In this document: positions 27,746-36,444 of the stretch, one piece after another
How positions within the stretch are numbered: position 1 is the stretch's first letter
How the letters are laid out: every line of letters begins with the position of its first letter
DNA from: Myxococcales bacterium
GTDB lineage: Bacteria; Myxococcota_C; UBA6777
NCBI GenBank assembly: GCA_020632975.1
Contig: JACKEL010000005.1
Span: 62,001-126,000 of the forward strand
DNA: 64,000 nt
Direction of reading: 5' to 3'
Notes under the pieces: model-generated
Databases searched by the model: none
What the model was told of the DNA's origin: nothing
Seen by the model: only the letters and a program-made list of their open reading frames with translations
Program-made: the position numbers and the translations under genes

Positions 27746-30700
27746 ATGCTCTCGCTATTTCGCATCCCCTTCTTCTTTGCAGCCCCGACATCTTCCCCAA
27801 CCTCTGGGGCCGCAACCCAACACGCAATCGCCCAGTTCGTCCAAAGTCATCGGTGGCAAGTCGCAGCTTGGTCCGTGGCCCTCTTGTTCTTTTTGATCTG
27901 GGGCATCGCGCTTTGGTCCTTCTGGAAAAAGCGCGACATCCGAGGAAACAACCCCTTCTTTCTGATCTTTCGAGAAGCTTTTACCCAGTTTCGCGCGCCG
28001 CTTTTGTTGTTGAGTTTGGGGGCGACTTGGATCATCGCAAGTGGTTTTATCGCGGGTGCGCAGATCTCCATGATCTTGTTTGTGGGCCTGACCACTGTCA
28101 CGGTCGCGCTTCTTTCGATCATGGCTTGGAAGATGTGGCCGCGCAACAATCCTGAAGGCAACCTCTTCGACCTGTTGCCGCTTCCGCAAGTGCAGTGGCC
28201 TCATTACGAAAACGAACAGGATCGACTGGCGCGGGTCTGGGTCCAAGAGCGCGTTCGACAAACCAAAGCACTCCCGCCCAAGTTTCGCGGCGAACGCTTT
28301 GGGATGATCGTGCTCGAAGTCGCGGAAGAACTCGCCCAAATCTACAAAAAGCCCAACATCCTTTCTGTACAGACAGAGGCGTTGCTCCAAGGTCTCGAAC
28401 GCACCGCCGCGGATATGAAGATCCTCTGCAACCACCTTCCTTTGGCGGATCGCTTAACACTCGCTGAGTTTGAAAAAGAGATCCAAGAAGCTGTTAAAGA
28501 AGGAAAGAGACTCTATCTCTTCCTATTGTTGGTGCTTTCCATCGTGAACCCTGGGAATCTTCTGCGGGTCTTTTTGTTACTTTTCCAAGCGCGCTCGCCT
28601 TGGGAACATGTCTTACATGACCTTGAGGCTTGGGTGTATGCCAACTACACAGAGCGCTTGGGCTATCACATGGCCTTGATCTACAGCGGCCGAAAGCCCC
28701 CACCCATCGAAGATCTCGAAGCATCGATCAAAAAAGCAGAGTCCGAACGAGATCGCGAAGCACGCAACCAAAAGCTCGGTACGTTGGCGTTTCTCAGCCT
28801 TTTTGGAAGTGCCTTGTATCTTGTGGTTCAGTTCACAAGCGCAACCATCTTCTTTGGAAGCAACTATGTGATGCTAAGTATCCCTTTCCTTGGGGCTTTG
28901 GGATACAGTGCATGGCAACTGCGCTCTCCCAAACGTTGGCGCGACTTTTGGGACGCCCTTCGTCCAAGTTGGCCTCTCGAAAAGCCCGCGCTCACCGCAA
29001 AAGATCAACGCGCACTCGATCAAGCCGATCTGGTCCTGCTGAAAAAAGTCTCTGTTCCCATCGTGAAAAACCTAGACGATACGAAGAAGCTACCCGCCCA
29101 TTATGGCCGTATCGTCTGGGATCTTTGGGAAGCCTGCTTTTCTGCTTATCGCAATCCCAACGACCCCAACGCGATGCGCGCAACGCGTGCCTTCTATCTT
29201 CCCCAAGGCTTCGCAGGGATCGAAGCGCTCGCACACGATCTCCGTCGTTGGTACAAAAGCGAAACCTTCTTTGCACGCGGACTCCGCGCCCTCGAAAGTT
29301 TGGGGTGGGATCTCGGTTTCCTTTACCAGATCCTCGAACGACGCAGCCAAGAAACAGAGCCCGCCCCACCTCCTCTAAGTCCCCTTGCCACCGAAGCTTC
29401 TGTGATACATGAAAAGTCCGCCCAAGACAGCAAGAAACCTGTCAAAGCAGAAAACACAGAGCCCACGGGCTCTTCTGAAAAAGGCGACTTTTTCTCAAGC
29501 CTGCTCAAAGGCGTCAAGGCCGTTGGACGAGCAGTCACAGACTACGCCAAAGATATCGCAATCAATGAGGCCCACCAACACTTTGTGCGGTTGTTGCGAG
29601 CAGACCTCGTGTTGCGCCTCGTGGATATCTATGGGGCTCGCTTTCCAGCCTCCACTTTTGCACAAGATCCACGCACACAAAAAGCCCTTCCGCTCGCCAA
29701 GATCGAGGCTGACAAACCCGTCATCGACGCCATCGAAGTCCCAAGCGAAACAGAAGAAGCACCAACCTCAGAACAAGCTGAAACCTCCACGGGCTCAGAA
29801 ACTCCCGCCCAGACAGAGGCACCCACAAACGAAAAAGCGACGGAGACGACCACTCCTTCGGAAAAAAAGACCGCTTCAGAGACAACAGACAAGCCATCTG
29901 CTGCTCAAGATGCGACTTCTGAAAGCCCCGAATCATCGAGCGCCAAGGACTTACCGAAAGAAACGCTTGCTTCGAGTGTTCCTTCAACAAGCACACCCTC
30001 TGAAAAAAGCACGGCCCCTTCTGCCAAAGCAGAGCCTTCCCAAAAAGAAACGCCTGTCACTGAAGAGAAGACCCCCAAAGAGACGCATAGTGAGGCCCCT
30101 TCACCTGCAAGTGAAAAAACAGAGAAGCCCAAGCCTCCCGCAGCTGCGCCGCCTTCGCAGCTTGCAACCAACGAAGAAGGCGCGGACAGCAAGCGCCTGC
30201 TTTTGCTCACGCGCGATCCGCGTTTTGCAGAGATCTTCCTCAAAACATATTTCAAACAACCCACAGAAGCATCGCTGACTTTTGAGCAACGCACCCCCAT
30301 TCGCTTGTTTCACCAAACCACAGAAAAGGCCGAAGTCGCGATCTATGGGGCATGTTGGGATGTGGAAGAGAGCAGCCCCAAGGCCGATCTCGAACTCTTT
30401 TCCACGCGTGCCTACCATCACGTCGTCGTGTTGGAAGAGATCGACTATGGCGCACGTGGCCATGTTGCCCGAAAGATCCGAGAAGATCTCTTCGACGCGA
30501 TGCGTCTTGGCAATCTAGGCCCGTTGCTTTTGGTGCTTTTGGGTGTGGAAAAGCTCAAGCCTCTCAGTTGGAATCCGCCTTACGACGATTACAAGATGCA
30601 AGAGCCCTCTCAGAAAAAGTCGCAGCGCATCCGCCAAGCTCTTTTGGCGTGGCGTGAAGCCTTTGCTTCGTTTCACAGCATCCCCATGGATTCGATCTTT

Positions 30701-30784
30701 CCGCTAGGTGCCCCCTCAGAAGGTCGTCCTTGGGGTCTTGATCCGCTGTACAAGCACCTCCAGATCTATCCCAAAGACACCTAA
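27746..30784 (+). CDS. large membrane protein with C-terminal degenerate GTPase-like domain
   Basis: A 1012-residue protein. About three membrane segments lie within residues 37-130, and more at about 250-275 and 345-390. Cytosolic helical regions lie between. Residues about 650-810 are a Pro/Glu/Thr/Ser/Ala-rich disordered linker. The last 190 residues look like a GTPase fold that lost its P-loop: LLLLTRDPRFAEIFL stands where G1 should be, while GVEKLKPLSWNPPYDDY matches the (HID)LLxPxxEWxPPYD segment of YfjP-type GTPases. It is the middle gene of a three-gene operon with an intact GTPase upstream and a HEAT lipoprotein 18 bp downstream. The function is not known; a GTPase scaffold or partner is plausible. 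Confidence 0.65.
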   Translation: MLSLFRIPFFFAAPTSSPTSGAATQHAIAQFVQSHRWQVAAWSVALLFFLIWGIALWSFWKKRDIRGNNPFFLIFREAFTQFRAPLLLLSLGATWIIASGFIAGAQISMILFVGLTTVTVALLSIMAWKMWPRNNPEGNLFDLLPLPQVQWPHYENEQDRLARVWVQERVRQTKALPPKFRGERFGMIVLEVAEELAQIYKKPNILSVQTEALLQGLERTAADMKILCNHLPLADRLTLAEFEKEIQEAVKEGKRLYLFLLLVLSIVNPGNLLRVFLLLFQARSPWEHVLHDLEAWVYANYTERLGYHMALIYSGRKPPPIEDLEASIKKAESERDREARNQKLGTLAFLSLFGSALYLVVQFTSATIFFGSNYVMLSIPFLGALGYSAWQLRSPKRWRDFWDALRPSWPLEKPALTAKDQRALDQADLVLLKKVSVPIVKNLDDTKKLPAHYGRIVWDLWEACFSAYRNPNDPNAMRATRAFYLPQGFAGIEALAHDLRRWYKSETFFARGLRALESLGWDLGFLYQILERRSQETEPAPPPLSPLATEASVIHEKSAQDSKKPVKAENTEPTGSSEKGDFFSSLLKGVKAVGRAVTDYAKDIAINEAHQHFVRLLRADLVLRLVDIYGARFPASTFAQDPRTQKALPLAKIEADKPVIDAIEVPSETEEAPTSEQAETSTGSETPAQTEAPTNEKATETTTPSEKKTASETTDKPSAAQDATSESPESSSAKDLPKETLASSVPSTSTPSEKSTAPSAKAEPSQKETPVTEEKTPKETHSEAPSPASEKTEKPKPPAAAPPSQLATNEEGADSKRLLLLTRDPRFAEIFLKTYFKQPTEASLTFEQRTPIRLFHQTTEKAEVAIYGACWDVEESSPKADLELFSTRAYHHVVVLEEIDYGARGHVARKIREDLFDAMRLGNLGPLLLVLLGVEKLKPLSWNPPYDDYKMQEPSQKKSQRIRQALLAWREAFASFHSIPMDSIFPLGAPSEGRPWGLDPLYKHLQIYPKDT

Positions 30785-30802
30785 GCACGCAGAGGAGGTC
30801 CG

Positions 30803-31864
30803 TTGAAACGCTGCATACTACCCACAACATTGCTTTTTGCAGGTCTCCTCTGCGCTTGCACGACACAACAAGCTCACCAAAAAAGCGACGAATCTCCCGC
30901 AAAGACCGCTTACAAAGAGTCGCCAGACATCAAGATCAAAGAGCCTCCCCCAGAAGAAAGAGCGGCACCATCAGCTTCTCCGTCCTCGGTCGCTTCGCCT
31001 GTGGGTCCGCCTCCATCTTCTTCCCCTGCACTCAACGCCCGTCTATCCCGTTATTATGCGACAACAAGGATGGTCGTGTTGCGCTATCTTGCCGCAGCAG
31101 CCGTGCAAAAAGCCCGCGCCAAAGGCCAAGAACCACGAGGCCGTATCCGTGTGGCTTGGCCAACCAAAGCAGCGCTCCCACTTTTGGTGAGCCAGATCCG
31201 AGATGCGCAACGATGGGAAGAACGCTGGGCAGCCATCCGTTTGTTGAGTGAACTCCAACACCACGCGGCCCCCACCATCCCCTTGTTGTTGCGGCAGTTT
31301 CAAGGTAGCAAACAAAACTTAATCAAGATCGTAATCGCGGATACACTCGGAAGGATCGGTTCTTCCGCAGCAAACGCGCAACCAACACTTCGCACAGCCT
31401 TTAGCCAAGGTTCCAACCATGAAGTGCGCGCCTCGGTCCTACGGGCTTTGTGGAAGATCGATGCTTCAGATACAGAAAATCGCACGATCATCTTTCGTGG
31501 ACTCAAGGATCACCATCTTCAAGTCCGCTTGATGGCGATCATCGCAACCGCAGCGCTAAGACCTTTTACGGATGAGATCAACGATCACTTGGTGGGTGGG
31601 CTTCGAGATACCCACTGGTTAGCGCGCCTAACGGCTGTTGTAAGCATGGGCAAGCTGGGGATGTTAGCATCTTCCAATGTTCCTCAACTCAAGGCTCTTT
31701 TGCGCGATCCTCAGTGGCAAGTCCGCTTTTATACAGCCCGTGTCCTCCCCATGATGGGGCCCCGTGCGTCCTTGGCACGCTCTGATCTGCAATCTTTGAC
31801 CACAGACGCCCACCCCAAAGTCCGCGCAGCTGCACAAAAAGCCCTCTCAGAGATCCAAGAATAA
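30803..31864 (+). CDS. HEAT-repeat lipoprotein (TTG start)
   Basis: A 353-residue predicted lipoprotein starting at TTG. The TTG sits 7 nt after GAGGAGGT and begins a perfect lipoprotein signal MKRCILPTTLLFAGLLCAC, so this unusual start is well supported. A Pro/Ser-rich linker follows. From residue about 110 come HEAT-type repeats (ALPLLVSQIRDAQRWEERWAAI, LLLRQFQGSKQNLIKIVIADTLGRIG, VRASVLRALWKI, VRLMAIIATAALRP, WQVRFYTARVLPMMGP). It is last in the operon behind the GTPase and the membrane pseudo-GTPase and could be their outer-membrane-side partner; no function is known. Confidence 0.8.
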   Translation: MKRCILPTTLLFAGLLCACTTQQAHQKSDESPAKTAYKESPDIKIKEPPPEERAAPSASPSSVASPVGPPPSSSPALNARLSRYYATTRMVVLRYLAAAAVQKARAKGQEPRGRIRVAWPTKAALPLLVSQIRDAQRWEERWAAIRLLSELQHHAAPTIPLLLRQFQGSKQNLIKIVIADTLGRIGSSAANAQPTLRTAFSQGSNHEVRASVLRALWKIDASDTENRTIIFRGLKDHHLQVRLMAIIATAALRPFTDEINDHLVGGLRDTHWLARLTAVVSMGKLGMLASSNVPQLKALLRDPQWQVRFYTARVLPMMGPRASLARSDLQSLTTDAHPKVRAAAQKALSEIQE

Positions 31865-31881
31865 TCCCCCAAGCTACCGAA

Positions 31882-32433
31882 TTATCCGCCATATTCGACA
31901 AGATACACAGCAATCACACGGTAAGGTCCAGGCTCTGCTTTTCGCAACAGCCCCTTCTCAAGGATCTCCTTGGCTTCTTCCAAAGAATCCAACAAACAAT
32001 GTTCATTGACGGGTAGTTCGGCAGCCAAACCATTGCACGATAATGGCGAACACTCGGGGGAGTTCCCCATCGAAAAAGAGACGAGATCATAACCCAACAA
32101 TGACTTTTCTTTGGGAGGCACGACCGCCAAAGGAAAGGATGCTTCGGGTTCATAATCAACCCAAGAAAAGTCTTCTTCGTCGTACTCTTTTTCGTATCCC
32201 TCATAGTAGAACAGCGTCATCTCTGCGAGAGATATCCCCCAACCCTCCGCGATATCGGCCATGATCGAAGGCTGATCAAACAACCAAAAACCATTATGTT
32301 TCCAAGCATCGATGTAATCAGCGAAGTCGTGGGAGATACAGCCACTGACAGAACACAGATCCTTCACTTCGTCAGCTTGGAGCCAGTCAGGTCGTGGGTG
32401 GACTTGTTTGTAGAGATAACCAAGGGGTCGCAC
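31882..32433 (-). CDS. uncharacterised small cytosolic protein
   Basis: A 183-residue acidic protein starting at GTG 32433 (TAGGACG upstream), 12 bp after the stop of the membrane-protein gene it follows. It has no signal or membrane helix. Distinctive stretches are CISHDFADYIDAWKHNGFW, TLFYYEGYEKEYDEEDF, LVSFSMGNSPECSPLSCN, VNEHCLL and the C-terminal EPGPYRVIAVYLV. I believe similar stand-alone proteins occur scattered across bacteria with the same NSPECSPLSCN core, but I cannot attach a function. It converges with the HEAT lipoprotein gene with only 17 bp between stops. Confidence 0.65.
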   Translation of the reverse strand: MRPLGYLYKQVHPRPDWLQADEVKDLCSVSGCISHDFADYIDAWKHNGFWLFDQPSIMADIAEGWGISLAEMTLFYYEGYEKEYDEEDFSWVDYEPEASFPLAVVPPKEKSLLGYDLVSFSMGNSPECSPLSCNGLAAELPVNEHCLLDSLEEAKEILEKGLLRKAEPGPYRVIAVYLVEYGG

Positions 32434-32444
32434 AGCACCGCGTC

Positions 32445-33218
32445 CTATTTGTTGGGAGACTCGGTTTTTGGGGACGCGATGCGTTCAAAGAGGAAGGTCC
32501 CAAAAGGAACAAGAGAAAGCACAAAACCAATGGCACCGCGCGTCACACTCCAACCAAGTTGGCGGCCTGTCCCAAAAAGTGCAAGTACGTAAAGCAATGA
32601 AAAGATCCCGTGTAACCACCCCAAAGCCCCCGTCCCACCGTCGATCATGATCTTCGCCCCATACTTGAGAGGCGTCGCGATCAGCAACAACAGGATCAAA
32701 GAAACCCCTTCGACACGAGCGATCCACATAAACCAGATCCAAGACAGTCGATGGCGTTCGGCCAGATCATCCTCATTTTCCGCGTGTTCGGCGATATCTT
32801 TGCGCCAGAACCAAGAAAGCCCCGCCCCTGCCACCGCAAGCGCGGCCGTGCCCATTACAAGGTGCGTTCCATGCAGTCCTCGCAAGACCATCAGGGCGAT
32901 CCCTGCGAAGAAACCACCCATCACCAAAGAAGCATCCAGCCAACTTGTGCGATCTCGATGCGCCACCCGCGATGTAAACAACAAAGAGACAAGGCTCGAA
33001 ACCAAAGACCACAAGATCCAAGGCTCACGCAGTGTCCGCCCAGAAAGCTTCATCAAAAGATAGCCTGCAAACCAAACCCCAACGAGACCCGTTGTGGCCC
33101 ATCCCAAGGACTTCATGCGTTCTTTTCGTGAGGTCCCTTGCAAGACCCCCAACACGCCCCCCATCCAAACCAACAAGGCCATCCACTTAACCATACGCCA
33201 AATCAACCAAGCGCTCAT
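32445..33218 (-). CDS. membrane protein with DUF3817-like C-terminal half
   Basis: A 257-residue integral membrane protein with about seven helices. The C-terminal 110 residues match DUF3817: RVEGVSLILLLLIATPLKY, then GWLHGIFSLLYVLALF, then LVPFGTFLFER. The N-terminal half adds four helices that could be a separate copper-tolerance or DUF2269-like module (YLLMKLSGRTL); I am not sure. GGAGGT lies immediately upstream of the ATG. It is followed 12 bp later by the small cytosolic gene, so the two probably form an operon. Function unknown. Confidence 0.75.
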   Translation of the reverse strand: MSAWLIWRMVKWMALLVWMGGVLGVLQGTSRKERMKSLGWATTGLVGVWFAGYLLMKLSGRTLREPWILWSLVSSLVSLLFTSRVAHRDRTSWLDASLVMGGFFAGIALMVLRGLHGTHLVMGTAALAVAGAGLSWFWRKDIAEHAENEDDLAERHRLSWIWFMWIARVEGVSLILLLLIATPLKYGAKIMIDGGTGALGWLHGIFSLLYVLALFGTGRQLGWSVTRGAIGFVLSLVPFGTFLFERIASPKTESPNK

Positions 33219-33263
33219 CCAACCTCCATGATAGATATCGCCATAAAGACAAAGGACCCAGAC

Positions 33264-35231
33264 TTAGCGAAGATGCGGCGGGATAACAACGCGAGTCCCT
33301 TCTTCGGGGAAAGCCGCAATCGCTTCAAGCAAAGCAAGCCGCACCAAAGCATCCTCTTCAAACATCCGCCGACCCTTCAAAAGAGTCCGTGAGAAGGGAC
33401 GATCCGACTCCGCCAACAGAGCAACCGCAGCCATACGCAAAGAGCGTTGGGGATCTGAGATCGCACGCCGCAAAGCCTCTTCTTCCTCCTCGTCAGGAAA
33501 AGCACACAAGATCTGCAATGCTGCGTCTTGTTGGGAAGGATTGTTCGAGTTTTCAAGGATCTCTGCCAAAAGAGGACAACCCACACGAGGAGGAGGCAGC
33601 TTCGAAAACAACGGTGTCCCCGTAGTCATCGAAGGGATCGGCCCCAAGCTTTTGAGGACGCGTTTTGCGTGAGGATTGGTGTATCCCTCAAGGACCTTTC
33701 GCGCGATGGGTCGCAACGGGATACGCTCTCCACCCGCAAGCATCAGTTGCAAGATCTCGGGTAGTGCAGGATCTTGGGAGCCCCCAAGGATCGCGATGGC
33801 TCTCGCAGCGACCCCATCATGGGGATGTTTGACCAGAGGATACAGTGCGGTGGGCTCCACCTGAAAAGGCGTATGCTGTAGGCGTTCCAACAAACGCATC
33901 AGAAGCTCGTCATCTTTTTCGACAAAAAGACGCTCCACAAACGCATGGTCCACCCGTGTATCGGCGATATCCGCCATAATCCGCAGCGATGCACGACGCC
34001 TTGCAAGCTCATCATGATCCAAGGCTGCCCCCAGCCGTTCAAGCAGCGCAGACTGCCGTCGATGCGCCATCTGCACATCCGCTTGAAGCCGCAGAGAGAT
34101 CTTGCGGCGTTGGTGGAGCGCACGCATCACCTTTTCGATGGGGTAACTCTCCGCGCGAAAAGGCAACAAAAGCCCCACCGCAGGCTCTCCCAAAGGCTCG
34201 CTACTTGGCTCAAGTTGCGCATAGCACCCACCCAGACTCGCGCGGATCACTTCGCCAAGATACGCCCCCAAGTCCATCAACTCACGAAGCATCTCCTCTG
34301 GCGGTGACGCGGCTGCATCGATCTTCGCAAAGAGCGTAAGAAAGCGAGACTCTGCTTTTTCCAAGCGCTCGGGCAGATAATCAGGAAGTTGGAACAAGGC
34401 CCGCCAACGCTCCGCACGTTCAAGCACTTGAACAGCAAGCGTCTCTGCATCCCCTGCATAACGAAAGATCACGATATCGACGGTCTTTTCGTGAAGATGG
34501 CGACGAAGAAACCCGATCCAAGCTTGTATCGTGGGTTCGAGATAGGCCCGAAGCGACAAAGAAAAGATGCGATACATCCCCGTCAGATCTTCGAGTTCAT
34601 TGCGCGCAGTCAAGTCCTCAAAGCGATCGATCCCATCCCAGTTGCGGTTGATCAAACATCGATCGTAAGCAGCTTCGATCATCCCCGTCTTGAGGCGCTT
34701 TCGAGAGAATGTAGGAAGCGGTGTCCCCGCTTTTACCATGGGCGCAAACAGATAACGCGGAGGAGCCTCTTCTTTCGTAAAAGCCGCGACAAAAGCCTCC
34801 AACTCTTCCAACAAGGGCTGCACTTCGACAGAAACAGACGTTTCCCAAAGCATCGAGGGACGCAAAGAAGGAAAGTTCCGTCGCTCTAGCTTTTTGATGG
34901 CGGGTGCTTCGTCTTTGGGCCCCCCCACCAACCAACGCCAAAAGCTCCATCCCTCTTGAGGAGCGGGCTGTTTTGGACTTTTTGTTTTTTGCGTGGATGC
35001 CTTGGGAGAAGTTGGAGATGTGGTTGTCGTGGAAGATGCGAGAGCTTCGCGTGCAGCCTCTTGGGTTGCTTGCGACAAGGTACCGCACAACGCTTGCAGG
35101 AAAGGGAAACGCTCGTTCCAATGGGGATGTTGGAGGATGGGTGGGATACGTGGAAACACAGAAAGCCAGATCTCCGCGATGATGGGAGAAGCTGGCGTGC
35201 TGTTTCGATTGGATTGAAGAGAGAGTATCAA
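33264..35231 (-). CDS. large repeat protein of unknown function (start uncertain)
   Basis: A cytosolic protein of up to 655 residues. The N-terminal 100 residues include a Ser/Thr/Lys/Pro-rich linker. Residues 130-400 are mixed helical (FAPMVKAGTPLPTFSRKRL). Residues 400-640 are HEAT-like repeats (HDGVAARAIAILGGSQDPALPEILQLMLAGGE; ALQILCAFPDEEEEEALRRAISDPQRSLRMAAVALL). The farthest start is TTG 35231 without a clear ribosome site; GTG near 35159, behind GGAG, is an alternative that would drop 24 residues. It lies 42 bp downstream of the tRNA gene on the same strand, so it may share that transcript. A GUN4- or VWA-regulator-type role cannot be supported. Confidence 0.6.
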   Translation of the reverse strand: MILSLQSNRNSTPASPIIAEIWLSVFPRIPPILQHPHWNERFPFLQALCGTLSQATQEAAREALASSTTTTSPTSPKASTQKTKSPKQPAPQEGWSFWRWLVGGPKDEAPAIKKLERRNFPSLRPSMLWETSVSVEVQPLLEELEAFVAAFTKEEAPPRYLFAPMVKAGTPLPTFSRKRLKTGMIEAAYDRCLINRNWDGIDRFEDLTARNELEDLTGMYRIFSLSLRAYLEPTIQAWIGFLRRHLHEKTVDIVIFRYAGDAETLAVQVLERAERWRALFQLPDYLPERLEKAESRFLTLFAKIDAAASPPEEMLRELMDLGAYLGEVIRASLGGCYAQLEPSSEPLGEPAVGLLLPFRAESYPIEKVMRALHQRRKISLRLQADVQMAHRRQSALLERLGAALDHDELARRRASLRIMADIADTRVDHAFVERLFVEKDDELLMRLLERLQHTPFQVEPTALYPLVKHPHDGVAARAIAILGGSQDPALPEILQLMLAGGERIPLRPIARKVLEGYTNPHAKRVLKSLGPIPSMTTGTPLFSKLPPPRVGCPLLAEILENSNNPSQQDAALQILCAFPDEEEEEALRRAISDPQRSLRMAAVALLAESDRPFSRTLLKGRRMFEEDALVRLALLEAIAAFPEEGTRVVIPPHLR

Positions 35232-35272
35232 GATACGCCCGTGTGGTTGGGTGGGCGAGGAAGAAAAGAAAG

Positions 35273-35346
35273 TGGCGGTACAGGGATTTGAACCCCGGAC
35301 CCTGCGAATATGAGTCGCATGCTCTGACCAACTGAGCTATACCGCC
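35273..35346 (-). tRNA. tRNA with CAU anticodon, probably tRNA-Met (elongator)
   Basis: On the minus strand, GGCGGTA pairs with TACCGCC as a full 7-bp acceptor. The D-arm GCTC/GAGC, anticodon stem TGCGA/TCGCA with loop CTCATAT, and T-arm CGGGG-TTCAAAT-CCCTG are all intact. The anticodon is CAT. The 3' CCA is not encoded (discriminator A, then CT). CAU can also be tRNA-Ile2 after lysidine modification; the stem and loop fit either. The initiator is excluded because its hallmark three G-C pairs below the loop are absent. Confidence 0.93.
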
Positions 35347-35557
35347 GAAAATTGTGAGAAGTTACTTACTCGATGAGATCCGCCCTGTCAAGGAAAATCT
35401 CGACCTTCTGCAACATCTGCACAATTTCTCTTTAATATTCGGTTGCGAAGTCGCTCACAACAGCATAAAGTGTTGACCAGAAAGAGCGCTCCACAGAGAA
35501 AAACCAACCCAAAGAACACGCGAACCCAAAGGTCCCAAACCAAGGAAGAGACAGAAG

Positions 35558-36328
35558 ATGGGAAGTTTTGCAAAGATGCGTAACTTTATGTTCCATATTT
35601 GTGTGATATCGATTTGCGTCAGCCTCTCCCCCAAGGTCCATGCGGAATCTCCCTTGCCACCGAGCATTCAAAAGATGCTACTCGAAGGCGGCAAACTCTT
35701 GAAACACAAGAAAAAGATCCGAAGGGTCCGCGGTGCTTACATGCTGTTGAAAGCCTATGACAGTACGCCCCTTCGCTTCAAAACGCTGATTGCTGCGTGC
35801 AAAGCCACCAATCGTTTGGCGGCGGACTCTGCGGACAAACAAGACATCAAGCGTTGGGGACAAAAAGGCTGGGACCTCGCCAAGATCTTGATTCGACGTT
35901 GGCCCCAACGCGCGGAAGGCTACTTTTGGACCGCGATCAACTTGGGACAATATGCCCGAGGTGGCGGCGTTTGGGTCGCGATGACGCAAGGTCTCGCTGG
36001 CAAGATCGAAAAAAACGCCAAAGAATCCCTCAAACGAGATCGCAAACTATACAGAGGCGGCGCACAACGCATCTTGGGTCGCTTTTATTACTCGGTCCCT
36101 TGGCCACTGCGAAAACTCAAAAAGTCCGAGTCCTACTTGCGAGAAGCGATGCGCCTCGCCCCCAAAGATGCGGGCGGGATCATGTTTTTGGGTGATACCT
36201 TGTGGGCCCTTGGACAAAAAGCCGAAGCCCGCAAGCTTTACCAACGATGTGCAAGCCTGCTCGAACCCGACTTGGAGCCCAACACAGCACCTCGACGTTG
36301 CCAAAAGAAACTGCGAGATCGCCGCTAA
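35558..36328 (+). CDS. TatT-like TPR protein, exported
   Basis: A 256-residue protein with a signal peptide (ending near KVHA) and helical repeats that match TRAP-transporter-associated TatT-like proteins. YFWTAINLGQYARGGG is followed by AMTQGLAGKIE, LYRGGAQRILGRFYYSVPWPL and a final TPR (SYLREAMRLAPKDAGGIMFLGDTLWALGQKAEARKLY broken over two helices). TatT forms a periplasmic ring associated with TRAP substrate-binding proteins, but no TRAP transporter gene is here, so a general TPR scaffold is equally likely. The ATG at 35576 is an alternative start. Upstream is a 211-bp gap after the divergent tRNA. Confidence 0.72.
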   Translation: MGSFAKMRNFMFHICVISICVSLSPKVHAESPLPPSIQKMLLEGGKLLKHKKKIRRVRGAYMLLKAYDSTPLRFKTLIAACKATNRLAADSADKQDIKRWGQKGWDLAKILIRRWPQRAEGYFWTAINLGQYARGGGVWVAMTQGLAGKIEKNAKESLKRDRKLYRGGAQRILGRFYYSVPWPLRKLKKSESYLREAMRLAPKDAGGIMFLGDTLWALGQKAEARKLYQRCASLLEPDLEPNTAPRRCQKKLRDRR

Positions 36329-36444
36329 CCTCCCCAGAAGAAAAGCATCTTTGCGAAACCGCAACTTCCATACATCACAAGTGTTCTTAGAAAAGAAGAC
36401 CGCCCGCAGGACAAAGTCCGCCCCCACACGACGGAGCCAAAAGC

